From Myxocyprinus asiaticus (lineage: Eukaryota; Chordata; Actinopteri; Cypriniformes; Catostomidae): 64,000 nt of DNA. The position numbers were made by a program, and so were the translations under genes. The stretch is taken from contig NC_059358.1 of assembly GCF_019703515.2 (NCBI RefSeq), positions 50,335,094 through 50,399,093 of the forward strand, written 5' to 3'. The notes beneath the pieces are model-generated. The model did no database searches. It had not been told where the DNA came from and saw only the letters and a program-made list of their open reading frames with translations. Positions 46,345 to 57,499 of the stretch are shown here, in pieces; position 1 is the first letter of the stretch, and every line of letters starts with the position of its first letter.

Positions 46345-47652
46345 ATGCCTTTCCATTTGTGTGTTATTCCTGGTTGCGGTCGTTATCTCTCCGCTTCCGA
46401 TGGCGCTGCCCACACGGAGACATCGTTCGTGGATGGATCATGCCCTCATTTTAAGAACATGACCATGGCAACATTGCGGTCGCGGCTTGCATTCGTAAGA
46501 AAGCATGCCACCCCAGCGGCTCCCCGCCTCGGTCCATCTACCTATGGGTATGAGGCCGTGCCAGTTAGCACCGGGGGCGATTTGGGGACCTCAATGGGAC
46601 CACCTCCGCCGGGTATCCCCCCACGGACCTCCCATTCCCCAGCACGCATGCTTGCCCCGATTGCGCGCTCGGACGAGATCACCGGCTCGTCTCAGGGCGA
46701 GTTCGACCCCTCGTTCAGAGCCCGGGAAGAGGATGAGATATCGAGCGCAGCATCGGAAAGCAGGCTCGTCCAGTCAGATGCAGAGGCTTCGACTGGGCTT
46801 CCTCCTTCGGGAATGGTCGCCCAGTCCCAGGCTGACGTGGAAATGACGGACATGCTTTCCCGGGCGGCCGCGAGTGTCGGGCTAGAGTGGATCCCTCCAC
46901 TCTCCCGGGAACCCTTGCGGCTCGATGATTGGTTCCTCGGCTCGGGGCGCCGCTCACAGCCACGCCCCGCCCCCGTTCCTTTCTTCCTGGAAGTGCATGA
47001 GGAGCTGACAAGATCGTGGGAGGCTCCTTTTACTGCCCGGTTCCGATCTTTTAGCTCCCCTGCTCTCGCTACCCTCGACGGCGGAGCGGCCAGGGGGTAC
47101 TCGGTGATCCCCCAGGTGGATAAGGCGCTCGCGTTGCACTTATGTCCACAGAGCACTGCCACCTGGCATGGGTGCCCGAAACTCCCTTCCAGGGCCTGTA
47201 GGGTTATGTCGTCCCTGATGGCCGACCTCGCTCTCCGGGCAACGAAGGTCACGCCGCGGTCTCTCGGTCAGACGATGTCCACCCTCGTGGTCCAGGAGCG
47301 CCACCTTTGGCTCAACTTGGTTGAGATGCGAGAGACTGACAAGGCACAGTTCCTTGATGCCCCCATCTCCCAGGTTGGCCTGTTCGGTGACACCGTTGAG
47401 GACTTTTCCCAGCATTTCTCGGCGGTGAAGCAGCAGACGGAGGCCATACGTCACATCCTGCCCCGACGCGGCGCAAGACCCCACACCCCATCTGCTCATC
47501 GCCAAGGGCGTCCTCCTGCTGCAACGACATCGGCTCCACCGCAACCCGCTCTTGTGGGCCGGCCCCGGCGTAGAGCCCAGCGCAGGAAGCAGACACCACC
47601 CATCTCACGGCCGGCCGCTAAGAACCCGAGGAAGGCTTCAAAGCGCCCCTGA
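46345..47652 (+). CDS. DIRS-like gag (ORF1) of copy C, 435 codons open
   Basis: This is an uninterrupted frame from an ATG (MPFHLCVIPGCGRYL) to a TGA at the end of the element's coding region. It has a short Cys-containing N-terminus, an acidic and Ser/Pro-rich middle (EMTDMLSRAAASVGLEW), a conserved block PVPFFLEVHEELTRSWEAPF, a helical segment (VVQERHLWLNLVEM, GLFGDTVEDFSQHFS) and a strongly basic tail (RPRRRAQRRKQ) that could bind nucleic acid. Compared with copies A and B it lacks nine residues, HDHCLSCLG, by a clean 27-bp deletion, which removes half of a putative zinc-binding cluster. In DIRS elements the first ORF is the gag-like particle protein. With no polymerase or recombinase beside it, any product would only serve in trans. 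Confidence 0.75.
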   Translation: MPFHLCVIPGCGRYLSASDGAAHTETSFVDGSCPHFKNMTMATLRSRLAFVRKHATPAAPRLGPSTYGYEAVPVSTGGDLGTSMGPPPPGIPPRTSHSPARMLAPIARSDEITGSSQGEFDPSFRAREEDEISSAASESRLVQSDAEASTGLPPSGMVAQSQADVEMTDMLSRAAASVGLEWIPPLSREPLRLDDWFLGSGRRSQPRPAPVPFFLEVHEELTRSWEAPFTARFRSFSSPALATLDGGAARGYSVIPQVDKALALHLCPQSTATWHGCPKLPSRACRVMSSLMADLALRATKVTPRSLGQTMSTLVVQERHLWLNLVEMRETDKAQFLDAPISQVGLFGDTVEDFSQHFSAVKQQTEAIRHILPRRGARPHTPSAHRQGRPPAATTSAPPQPALVGRPRRRAQRRKQTPPISRPAAKNPRKASKRP

Positions 47653-47687
47653 GACGGGCGACCCAGGGGCAAGGAGACCTGCTTCAC

Positions 47688-47766
47688 AATGTCGAGTGAG
47701 TGACAGATAGGGAAGGTCATGGTTACTTTTGTAACCTCCGTTCCCCGATGGAGGGAACGAGACGTT
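47688..47766. repeat. DIRS internal complementary region of copy C
   Basis: GTCGAGTGAGTGACAGATAG is complementary to the 5' outer end at 45916-45940; GGTTACTTTTGTAACCTCCG...GAACGAGACGTT is complementary to the 3' outer end at 47996-48047. Confidence 0.8.
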
Positions 47767-50700
47767 GTGTCCCTCTTGCCACAACGTTGAACTACCAGCT
47801 GAAATGGCTGGGACCTTATCTCGGCTCCTCAGCACAAAACCTGAATGAGTGGTTGCATACCAGCTCCTTTTATACCCGTATGTCCAGGGGAGTGGCATGC
47901 AAATTCCATTCGCCAATTCCCATTGGCCTTTTAAAAAAAGATCAGAGGTGTTTGGGGCTCTCAAGAGTGACCCCTAGTGTCATTACATCGACGTAATGTC
48001 TCGTTCCCTCCATCAGGGAACGGAGGTTACGAAAGTAACCATGACGTTTTCATGAGATCCATTCAACCAAAACAATCAATATGGCAGCCCATGTTATAGC
48101 GGCACTGTTGTGCCTGATATTCACTATGATAGTGTTTTTAAAGATAAATGTTACTTTGTACAACCGTCTCATTGCATTTCTTCAAATGTGACTGGAAGTT
48201 TACTCGAAATTGGTGTCTGGCGACAGAACACGAGGACAATTGCATTTCATACCGTACATGCAACGGCGATTTTTCGCATGTGCATTAAGGGGATTTAAGT
48301 GTTTTCAGTGTGGATGAGCAACTTTTAGAAAACGCCTGAAAATGGCGGTGTTGACCGAGAGCATTTTGAAAACGAAAACACCATTTTCAAATGTATCTGG
48401 ATTATCAATACCATGATGGGGGTATTATTGGTAACACTTAACAACAAGGTTGATTACGTTAATATATGCTCATGTATAACATGCATTACATTCTAAATTA
48501 GTTATCATGAATTAATATTTAATGTTTTTCCAGCAATAAGTTATCTTGACTAATATACATACTATTGTTCATTTAAGCTCATGCTCGCTTACTTTTGTTG
48601 AATTGGTGAATGAAATTCTCAGTGCAGAAAGGCTAGTATTTAGTGTAAATATCACTTCATGTTGCTATCATTCATTATCATCACCACAGGGCCCATTTAT
48701 TATGCATCAGACATAGTGCATTTGTGACTAAAGGGCTTATTTCTTAACACCACCATCAGAATATTTAAAACAAAAGCATGAATTGTACATGAATTGATTA
48801 TTATCTTTATGATTTGTAATAATTTTCTTTCTTTCTACCAAACATTATAGAACACTCTATATGAAACATGAGATCCATTGTTTTTTGTCATGTATCTCAG
48901 TATATTTCTTTCTATTGGCCAGTGATGATTTTGAGAGAAAAATACAAATTGTTGACAGGTGAGTTTTCATTATCTGTCCAGTAGTTTTTAAACCAGTCCT
49001 GTTCTGCCTTAAGCCAGCGCCACACTAGCAGACTCCAAACAACTGGATTTTGTCCGAGGGTGTCACACATGAATACTGTTTTGCTGATATCTTGCTCTCT
49101 TCAGTCGGAGGTATGAAACATTTTCAGATACAAAATGATGAAGTGTTGACAAGCACACCAACTCACTGCAACTCTCTCTGATTCTGTCACGTGGAGCTCA
49201 CAGAAATAACAACATGAGTACCGTGTGAGCATAAACAATTGCAATAGAGTGATTTAGGGTGTTTTCAGACCTGTAGCTTGCTTGATTTGTTCCAAAAGAG
49301 GGGTTAAAATTGTTACAATGTTGCATTTTCTTCATGGTTCGGTTCGCTTTCACAAGGTTACATTTTTAAACAGACCAAAACTGTAAAAATTAAGGTCTTG
49401 CGGCCCATCAACAAAAAAACAAAAACAAAAAAAAATGTTTATATATGCTTAAATATGTGGCCCCAAAGCATAGACAAGGCCCCTTCAATAGGACCCTGTG
49501 ACTGTGAGGGCCCCCAGCTGTCTTATAGGGCCCCTTTTCCTCCCTGTTTCTATTCAAAAAAAATTGAGCCACTCTTTAACAGCGATCGAATCATATTTGA
49601 TATGATTTATAAAGCCTCTATACCATCAACATGATCAAAACTTTGCTGAAAAACCTGTTGTATGCAATGTACTAGATGTCTACTGCTTCCTGGTGAAGGT
49701 TTCCATGCTCTTCTGGAAGTAGAAGACCTTGTAATTTCATTTCCAAAATGTCTGCCTTCATGTTGTGATGCACTTATCTTTTTAATGTGAAATCTTTTCT
49801 GATTTTGATAAAAGTAAACATAACAATAGTAACAATAACGTTTATATCGCTACTGATATTTCGAATTGAGTATTTACTGAATTGAAGCAACGTGTGCTAA
49901 CTTTTTTTGTACATTATTTAATAGGAAAATCATGTTGAAAATGTGTTTATAAAAGGGTTTTTGAGGTATATCTCTTAATCATCATTACATTACATCCATG
50001 CCCACCACCAAAAAAAATAAAAAATAAATAAATAAATAAATAAATGATATATATATATGTATTATATATGTATTATGTCATTATAAAGATCTCATGGTTT
50101 TATATTACAAGCTATTATGATGGCATTTTGTTATAACCTCCGATGCAATTATTTGATGTGCTGAATGGTAATGTCATACATTTCTACAGAGCAAGGAGAG
50201 GAAGTTATCATGGTCAAACTCACTAAAAATCCACACTGAAAATCCCAGGGTGATCTTTAAACATGCTAAATCTGCATATTTGCCCTACATTACAAACAAA
50301 TAACTTGGCTTAGGTGGTTGGGGAAAATACAATATTGATATTTTATTTTCATACGCAAAAGTGTGTGGAAAAGTATTGATTAAACTAGATACGTAAAATT
50401 TGTTTAGACAAACAATAATCTTGGTTTGACAAAACCTTGTCTGAAAGTTTTAAAAAGTTTTAAATGCTTGAAGTTAGAAATTTTTACAGGTCTCACAGTC
50501 AGATAAAAAGCATGAGCATTCCAAAACAAATTTTGTCAATGTAATGTAGTCTTGGGGATTTGTGGCCACTTTGAAAGCAAAAATTATGCCTTCGCAGGGC
50601 ACTTGGTTGGGAGTAATAATAATGGTAGCCAAGCTGTAGGGTCATTCCAAACAGTCAGAATTTCCAATCAAATAAAATGACCACTATTTTTGAGCCCCAC

Positions 50701-52284
50701 ACCTTTCAGCCCTCCAAAGCTCTCACAGTGGAGGGTGAAGGGATGATCACTTCTGAATAGGATGCACCCCATAATTCAGATGAGTAAGAATAGCAGCTCG
50801 AGCCAGAACTGCCTAAACTCTTTGTAGAGTTTGTTGGCTGTAGCTTAAAAAAGTGAAAGTTAGTAATATACAGTTCCATCAAATAGCCTTTAAATATAAG
50901 CAATAAAGTATTGTGTTTATTTGAAAGAATTTTTGTTTATACACACAACGGTATTATCAGATTTTAGTGGTTATTACAGGTATTTTTAAACTGCTGTTAA
51001 AATTTCAATGTGTACACTGCATTGCAACCCACTACAGATACACGATTGGAGATCATTTTAATCACATTTTAGCTTTTTTAAAATGTATACATTCTTCATT
51101 CTAGCAATAATATGATGTCAGGAAATTGCATATTGTATCATAAGGATGCCACCGTGTAAAATTTCATGTCAGCTACAGATAAAAAAAAAAAAAAATTTTT
51201 TTTTTAAATATTCACAAGATTTGGCACCTAAAAATGAAAATAGAATTACACATCTAACATTCAACTTATACTATGAAAAAAATTCCCTGTCCATTGTGAC
51301 CTGCATGATTTACCTCAATGGGTGTCAAAAACTAATTTTTACTATTCTATACTAATACTGTTACTAGGTTAACATTAGGTTAATGGAGAAGGGCTCTGCA
51401 TGGGTTTCACCAAACCCATCCATAGATGCTGTAGGAACCTATTTGTTAAATTCTTCAATATTTAAAGTGTTTAATGAAGTTAAAATATTTCATAATTCAT
51501 TATTGTCCCTTTAAATATACACATTTACACATTTATCACACATTTTGTTACATGCTTGTTTTTGTATTCATAATTTGCAGTATTTACAAGTATTTACATA
51601 GAGTTTATAGTGATAAGTATAACAAGCGCTAAAAATGGTATACTGTTTCTTTAGGAACAGAGCCTGCTTAGCTAACGTGTTTCAGTAGAAACGGTCGCCC
51701 GTGTTTCGTGTTTCTGCCTTATGTGTGATTAGAATTCATCTGACTGTAAATAACAGTTAGAGTGTAAAAAGACACTTAAATCAATGAAAATGGATTGTGT
51801 GGATCTCAACTTTAAAATATAATTCACTCTAAAAGATCATTAGCTCGGGGGATCCTAAAAGAAAATTAGCACCAGGGCTCTCAGTAGTCATAATCCACCC
51901 CTGGTTCTCACAATTACGGAGCTCTTTCTCTCTCCCTCTCATGCCTGCACGCAAACACACAAACTTGCACACACACACACACACACAGAAAGGGTGAAGC
52001 CACGTTTTTACCTGTATCTGTTCTGCCGGTATCTAAAAGGGAGAATCAATCCTGAAGATCGACCTATCAAATATAGCTGCTAAAAGGCAATATCCATTTT
52101 TGATGATGAATTACAGTGACAAGCTGATCTACAGATTTCTTCTCCGTCAAGGTGGTCTCGGACCGATTGTTTTGGTGCGGATCTTACTGTGTTTGCCGTT
52201 TATGCCTATACCAACCGAACCAAGCAAGAAAACACACCAGGTTCTGAAACAAATGCTCCTTACGAGCCAGGTGTGCGATTCATG

Positions 52285-52904
52285 GAATAATAATATGTTA
52301 AATTTGTATAGCGCCTTTCCAGAGCTTAAGGATGCTTCACATTAATGACATGATACAATAATACTTGTAAGACATTGTACAGTCATAGGAAATCAAATAC
52401 AAATGACATAACATAGACATGATACAATAACACTTTGTATTGTACAGTCATAGAGAAACATAATACATATAATAATCAAGACAGATAATACTGAGAAAAC
52501 AAATATGTTTTAAGTTGTGATTTTAACTCAGAGATAGAAGTGATTCTGTGAAGAGTCGATGGGTGAGTTCCAAATTATGGGTGCTGCTACACTGAATGAC
52601 CTACTACCCATAGAAGAGAGTTGAGATCTGGGAACAGAGAGGATTCCGGACCCAGAAGAACGAAGCGAGCGAGTCAGGATATAAGGGAGAAGTATTTCAT
52701 AGAGATAGTGGGATACCAGACCATGGAGTGATTTAAATTTTATATTTAATTCAAGATGAAACAGGTAGCCAATGTAGTTCAAACAGGATAGGAGTAATGT
52801 CAGCTGAATGCTTGGTGTTTGTAAGGATTCTGGCATCAGAGTTTTCTATATATTCTAACCTAGCAATGGAGTTAGCAGGTAAGCCAATGAAGAGAGCATT
52901 ACAG

Positions 52905-52936
<32 letters not shown>

Positions 52937-53200
52937 TAAATGCGTGAACCAAGGTTTCGGCATCTTTAGGGTTAATATGAGTTAATATGAGCTTTGAAAG
53001 TGAGGGAAGGGTATAAAATGATGCCCAGATTTTTCACAGTGCTGGATGGTTTAATAAGATTATTAAGATATTAATAATCAATGTCACAGCTGAAATCATA
53101 TTTTATGTTTTTTGTGAGTGTTGGCGATCCAATAATGATGATCTCTGTTCTATCCATGTTCAATTTGAGGGAGTTACCTTGTGAAAGTGCGTGATTGTGT
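52285..53200 (-). mobile_element. L2-like LINE 3' fragment
   Basis: On the minus strand, ORF2 C-terminal pieces read LKLNMDRTEIIIIGSPTL (about 53190-53110), YIENSDARILTNTKHSADIT and LHWLPVSS (52860-52755) and RSLRSSGSGILSVPRSQLSS (about 52680-52610). The 3' tail (GGAAAGGCGCTATACAAATT, about 52330-52300) is that of L2-clade LINEs. A (TA)n run (52904-52930) and frame changes interrupt it. It is a separate copy from the one at 27.7-32.3 kb. Confidence 0.8.
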
Positions 53201-53621
53201 ATTTATAGAGTTTTGCATTAGAACGTGTATGTCCATTTGCAGCTTAAAGAGAGTTAAGACATTACGTTAAAAAAAAAAAAAAAACAGACCATTGTGGCTC
53301 TGCTTTTTGCTGTAATTTTAGTGCAGGGGAAAAAGGCAGGAAAAATGTTTGGTGACAGAATCACTATGGATTACAATCAACATTTGTGATGATATGCAGC
53401 TAAATGCGATTAAAATGTTCAGGGGTGCGTTTCCCGTTCAGTGACGTAATTCATAGCTTAACAACCATAGTATGATGTTTCACTGGAAATTAACTAGCTA
53501 GTCACTACTAATTCCCGAAACGTTGTCCCACATCCATCGTTTGAACCACGTTGGTTCAACAACATAGAGCTGTCATTAATGGCGTTACTCAGTGGGTGGA
53601 ATAATAACTTCTGTGAATATT

Positions 53622-54470
53622 TGTGACAAGGAGGAGGGCATGGCTGGGCTGTGACAATGGAAGCCAGGTGCTGAGTTGCCCCAAGCAGTGGGAGAGAGAT
53701 AAGGAGGAGCTGGAGACACAAGAGAGAGAGACACACGGAGCTGTGTGTGTGTACTTCATGGAGATAGTGGGGTACCAGATTATGGAGTGATTTTTGGTTG
53801 ATAACCCAGTTCCCGTGTCCTTCTTTCTGATGAACAAGAGACCTGTCTGCCACAGTGGTGCCAAAACCCTGGATTGGAGGGAGACGCGACGTCAGAGAGC
53901 CCTCGCCGCTGACGGAGGATAGCGACGCAGAGGATACACGATCCGGTGGTACTGGAGTGGTTCGCCAGGATGCGGAGGAGGCCGCTGCCATCCGCCAGAA
54001 GGCGAAAGAGCCCGCTGCTGTCCACCAGGAGGTGAAGTCCAGTGCCATCTCCCGGTGCCACGGTGGATCGCTGCACAGCTGGTTGAGGACCGAATGGCGG
54101 CATGGTCGGGAACCAGAGTTTTTTTTTTTTTCTCTCTCTCTCTCTCTCCCCTCTCTCTCGGGCTCTCCTGCTCTCTTTCTCTCTCCCCTCTCCCTCCCCT
54201 TATCCTACTCAGTTTCCCAGGAGGTGGGGAAGACCAGCCAGCGGTGGAACGGCCTAAGGGGCAACTCCTCCCCTCCAGGGGGAGGGGGGTAGGTTAGGCA
54301 TTGGGGGTATGTGACGAGGAGGTGGGGTAGGTTAGGCATTGGGGGTATGTGACGAGGAGAGGGCCGTGTCCGGGCCGAGATGATGGACACCTGGTGCTGA
54401 GTTGCCCCAATCAGCAGGAGAGAGATAAGGAGGAGCTGGAGACGCCAGAGTGAGAGAGACATACACAAAG

Positions 54471-54523
<53 letters not shown>

Positions 54524-54647
54524 AACGTGTGTTTTGGTTATGCTGAAAAGCAGTTTTATGTTGTGTTTTGTTTATTAAAAGTCTTTTTGGTTGATAACCC
54601 GGTTCCCTCATCCTCCTTTCCGATGAACAAGAGACCTGTCTGCCACA
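53622..54647 (+). mobile_element. Short LTR retrotransposon without coding genes (TRIM-like)
   Basis: Two direct LTRs (53622-53854 and 54348-54647) both start TGTGAC(A/G)AGGAG and end GACCTGTCTGCCACA. A perfect 5-bp target duplication ATATT flanks the whole (53617-53621 and 54648-54652). The 5' LTR is followed by GTGGTGCCAAAACCC, a plausible primer-binding site. The 490-bp interior has Glu/Ala-rich gag-like reading but no pol. A G-rich tract (GGGGGAGGGGGGTAGG) precedes the 3' LTR and is tandemly duplicated with the first LTR bases (54310-54347). Confidence 0.87.
54472..54522. repeat. (GT)n microsatellite inside the 3' LTR
   Basis: About 25 GT units, expanded compared with the short GT run at the same place in the 5' LTR (53742-53752). 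It explains most of the LTR length difference. Confidence 0.95.
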
Positions 54648-55959
54648 ATATTAAATTGTAAAAGCTCATTTACATCTCCACCAGAAAGCCGTTTAATGCA
54701 AGAAATCTGCTGAAGACAGGAAAGCTGCGTGCACTGTGTAATGCGACAGATGCATTGCGCTGCAATAGTGGGGGTTTCCCTCTACATCAGACTTCTGTGT
54801 TCCCCAAACATACTTGATCACATAAGCACATGCACACTCATTAATAACATATAAATGGCACTTATGCGTTAACATAAACACATAAAAGCCATGTTCTCTG
54901 ACAGAAACCGTGTGTGATAAAGCGCTTTCTCTTCAAAACGGCTGCATTCATATTTGCATGATGTTTCAGAACGCCACTTTCTGCAAAACCCCGGAATAAA
55001 CTGTGTTCTTAAATGCATGTAAGCGTGGTCAAAGTGTTGACAAAACTAAAGATATATATATATATAATGAAAGATATAGAAGCCTCAGCGAAGTTAAATG
55101 ATGTCCACACAGCAAACTAATAAGAAACTATGCTTCTAACCACAGGTAAAGGGCTGTAGTTCTAACCACACAACTTTGCGATGCTGTTTACAAATGTTCG
55201 TTGGTACCATGGTTTTGAGAAAAACGGCTAAAAGGAGGCTTGTCAAGCTCGTTTATGAGAATTCAGTCGCGTTGTAATGCAGGACTGTTTGCGGCACACA
55301 GCGCAAAAGATAATTTTTTCAGCTGCTGCGTGTCATTGACCAATCACACGTAACTGTAATCAACTAGTTGGATTCCTTCAGAACAATCTGAAATTGCTCC
55401 CTATTCCCTGTAGCATTCACTATAAAGAGAATGAATGAACGAGTGAGTGTTTTCGTTCACAGACAAATGTCTGCCCATCAATCATGTTTATTTAAGCAGA
55501 GTTCTACTGATGGCTAAACTGTTTTATGGAGAAATGACACATTTTATTGAGATACAAAAGCAATATTAACATAATATATCGTAATCGGGGAAGAAGACAA
55601 CAACAATGAACTTACTTTGGTCAGATAGATGCAAACAGTTTTGAATAATGACACAGAAAGCAGAACTTGGCAGCATCCAGCCATCACATCTTATGTAGGT
55701 CCGTGGGGTGAACTCGGCAGCATGCATTTTCTTTATTTCTTTCCCTTCAATCTCGCATGCTCCACTCCGTGTCTGCTGCGAGAAGGCTTGTGGAATATGA
55801 GACCATCACATTGGGTATTAGCGTAGTAATGATAATCGATTCTTAAATTCTGTAATCGATGCATCGAAATTTCTTTGGTAGATTGATGCACCATGATGAA
55901 TCGATGCATTTTTACACCCCTATTAATTAAACTCACACCTGAAAATCACTGGAAAATTG

Positions 55960-57155
55960 ACTAGTGTGGCATCAGCTTTAGAGAATGTTGAGTCTGTCAA
56001 TGAGGAAGAATTGAACCTCCAAACCCTGCTAATTGCTTGGGTGCCCAGAGTCATATCAACATAGACTGCATGGTCTAACAGGACAATTGAGCCAATTCGG
56101 CTGAAAAATACAGAATAAAGACAGCTATTAGGAATGAAGATATAAACTGTTCTTGAATAAGAATTATGGGGGCTAGAATAAAATGTATATTCCTTTCTTC
56201 CAGCCTTCAGTTCTCTCAGGACATCAGTTAGACCGGTCTAATTACAAAGCTCATTAAGCACAAGAGAGGATCTTGGGTTAGCAGGGGTGGTCAATGTAGA
56301 ATTAACCTTTTTTTATCTGACACAATTAAAATCCCCAGATCAGACATCAATGTCCTTACAATACTGATTAAATAAAAGAATAACTTTTGATACAAATTAG
56401 ATCTTCAGTTGGTGTGTAAATATTGAGCAAATTATTATGCTGTCCAAATTCTGAGCCAGTGACTAAAGCACATCTTCCATATCTTCCTAATCTGATGTTC
56501 TGAAATAAATGGAAAATGTTTACTGATTGAAATGATTGTGCACCTTTTTTTATTATTATTAGTTGTGCAGGAGGAAGGATATATTTGCCTTACCCAATCT
56601 CAGTTCAGTTTTCGATGTTCACTATTTAATAAGTATCTCCTGAAGCATGGCAACTGTGGTCTTCTCTTTTTTTAGAAAGGTTAATATTTTTCTCCTTTTA
56701 TTCACACCTCCTAGCCATTTAATGTTCCATGTAGTGAATATTGCTGAATAGTGCATCAAAACAAAAAATGATAGCAAAAAAATTGGCAACAAATTTAAAG
56801 TTAAAACAAGTCCACAAAATGGGCAAATCTGATCACAAAATTTTCGTTGTTTAAATTTTTAAACAAATAACCATAAAAATTATAATTCAATATCCTCCCT
56901 TCCACCCCCAGCCTTGTCTCCAAACAACAGGGCATTCCAAGAGGAGCTAATCGTAAATCACTGTACCCCACTGGAATAAAGTGGAGAAAAATACCTAATA
57001 CCAACACATAATACAGAGCATTGCCTATTAGGAGGAGCATGTGTTAAACAGACCCTCTCCTGTATTGTACATGCATAAGTCATCCAGGACTCGTTGCACA
57101 AAAGAAGGCATAGATTGCATAAATTGTCAAACATAAATGGATAAATAGACAATGG
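55960..57155 (-). mobile_element. L1-like LINE fragment (inter-ORF region and endonuclease)
   Basis: On the minus strand the endonuclease start reads TTWNIKWLGGVNKRRKILTF (about 56740-56680), followed by KKEKTTVAMLQE and later RIGSIVLLDHAVYVDM (about 56085-56040) and RVWRFNSSSL. The 57155-56770 part has the look of the non-coding stretch before L1 ORF2. It is truncated 3' before the reverse transcriptase. Boundaries are approximate. Confidence 0.7.
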
Positions 57156-57499
57156 CGGTTCTTTAAGAGAAGTGTTTGATTAAAACTGACACTGTCGCAC
57201 TCAGAGTCCTGGGGCTGGTTGCACAAGCTATACGTAAGTTAAAACATAGCCTAGTTGTGGCGTAAATGGGCAATAAGTCACAATTTACGCACTACTAAAT
57301 ATTTGAGTGTTGCACCATTAAACTTAGGTAGGAAGTAACCCTACGTATGACCTAAATATTACGGAAGCCTCCTACCAGGAGTAACAGATGGAATAAAAAA
57401 GCAGACTGATATTTTATGACATCAGTGAGCTCATGTTTTGTGTGACAGGCATCAATCCTATCGACATACAGTATGATGCTGACATTTACACTTGTTTAC

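Larger units (their letters stand above)
45916..48047 (+). mobile_element. DIRS-like retrotransposon copy C, gag-only (about 2.1 kb)
   Basis: Plus-strand copy running from GTTCCCTATCTGTCACTCAC to GGTTACGAAAGTAACCATGACGTT-type termini. The inverted terminal repeats are about 45935-46110 and 47850-47995. The internal complementary region (47688-47766) again combines complements of the 5' outer end (45916-45940) and the 3' outer end (47996-48047). Only gag (46345-47652) lies between, ending about 40 bp before the complementary region; reverse transcriptase, RNase H and recombinase are absent. A TATAAAAGG box at about 46065 sits within the 5' repeat. Confidence 0.88.
45705..48420. mobile_element. 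Decayed TIR-type element split by DIRS copy C
   Basis: The left part starts GGCCACGTCCACACTAATAC and carries GTTTTCGTTTGAAAACGC words; the right part (48048-48420) carries the same kind of GAAAACGAAAACACC words inverted. Its right end is truncated or diverged, so the superfamily is uncertain. DIRS copy C (45916-48047) lies between the halves. Confidence 0.5.

Noticed and set aside
46692..47720. Minus-strand ORFs over DIRS copy C
   Set aside because: Antisense of the plus-strand gag frame, which has the recognisable conserved blocks.
49398..49634. 78-codon plus-strand ORF
   Set aside because: Low complexity start and no recognisable domain; probably chance.
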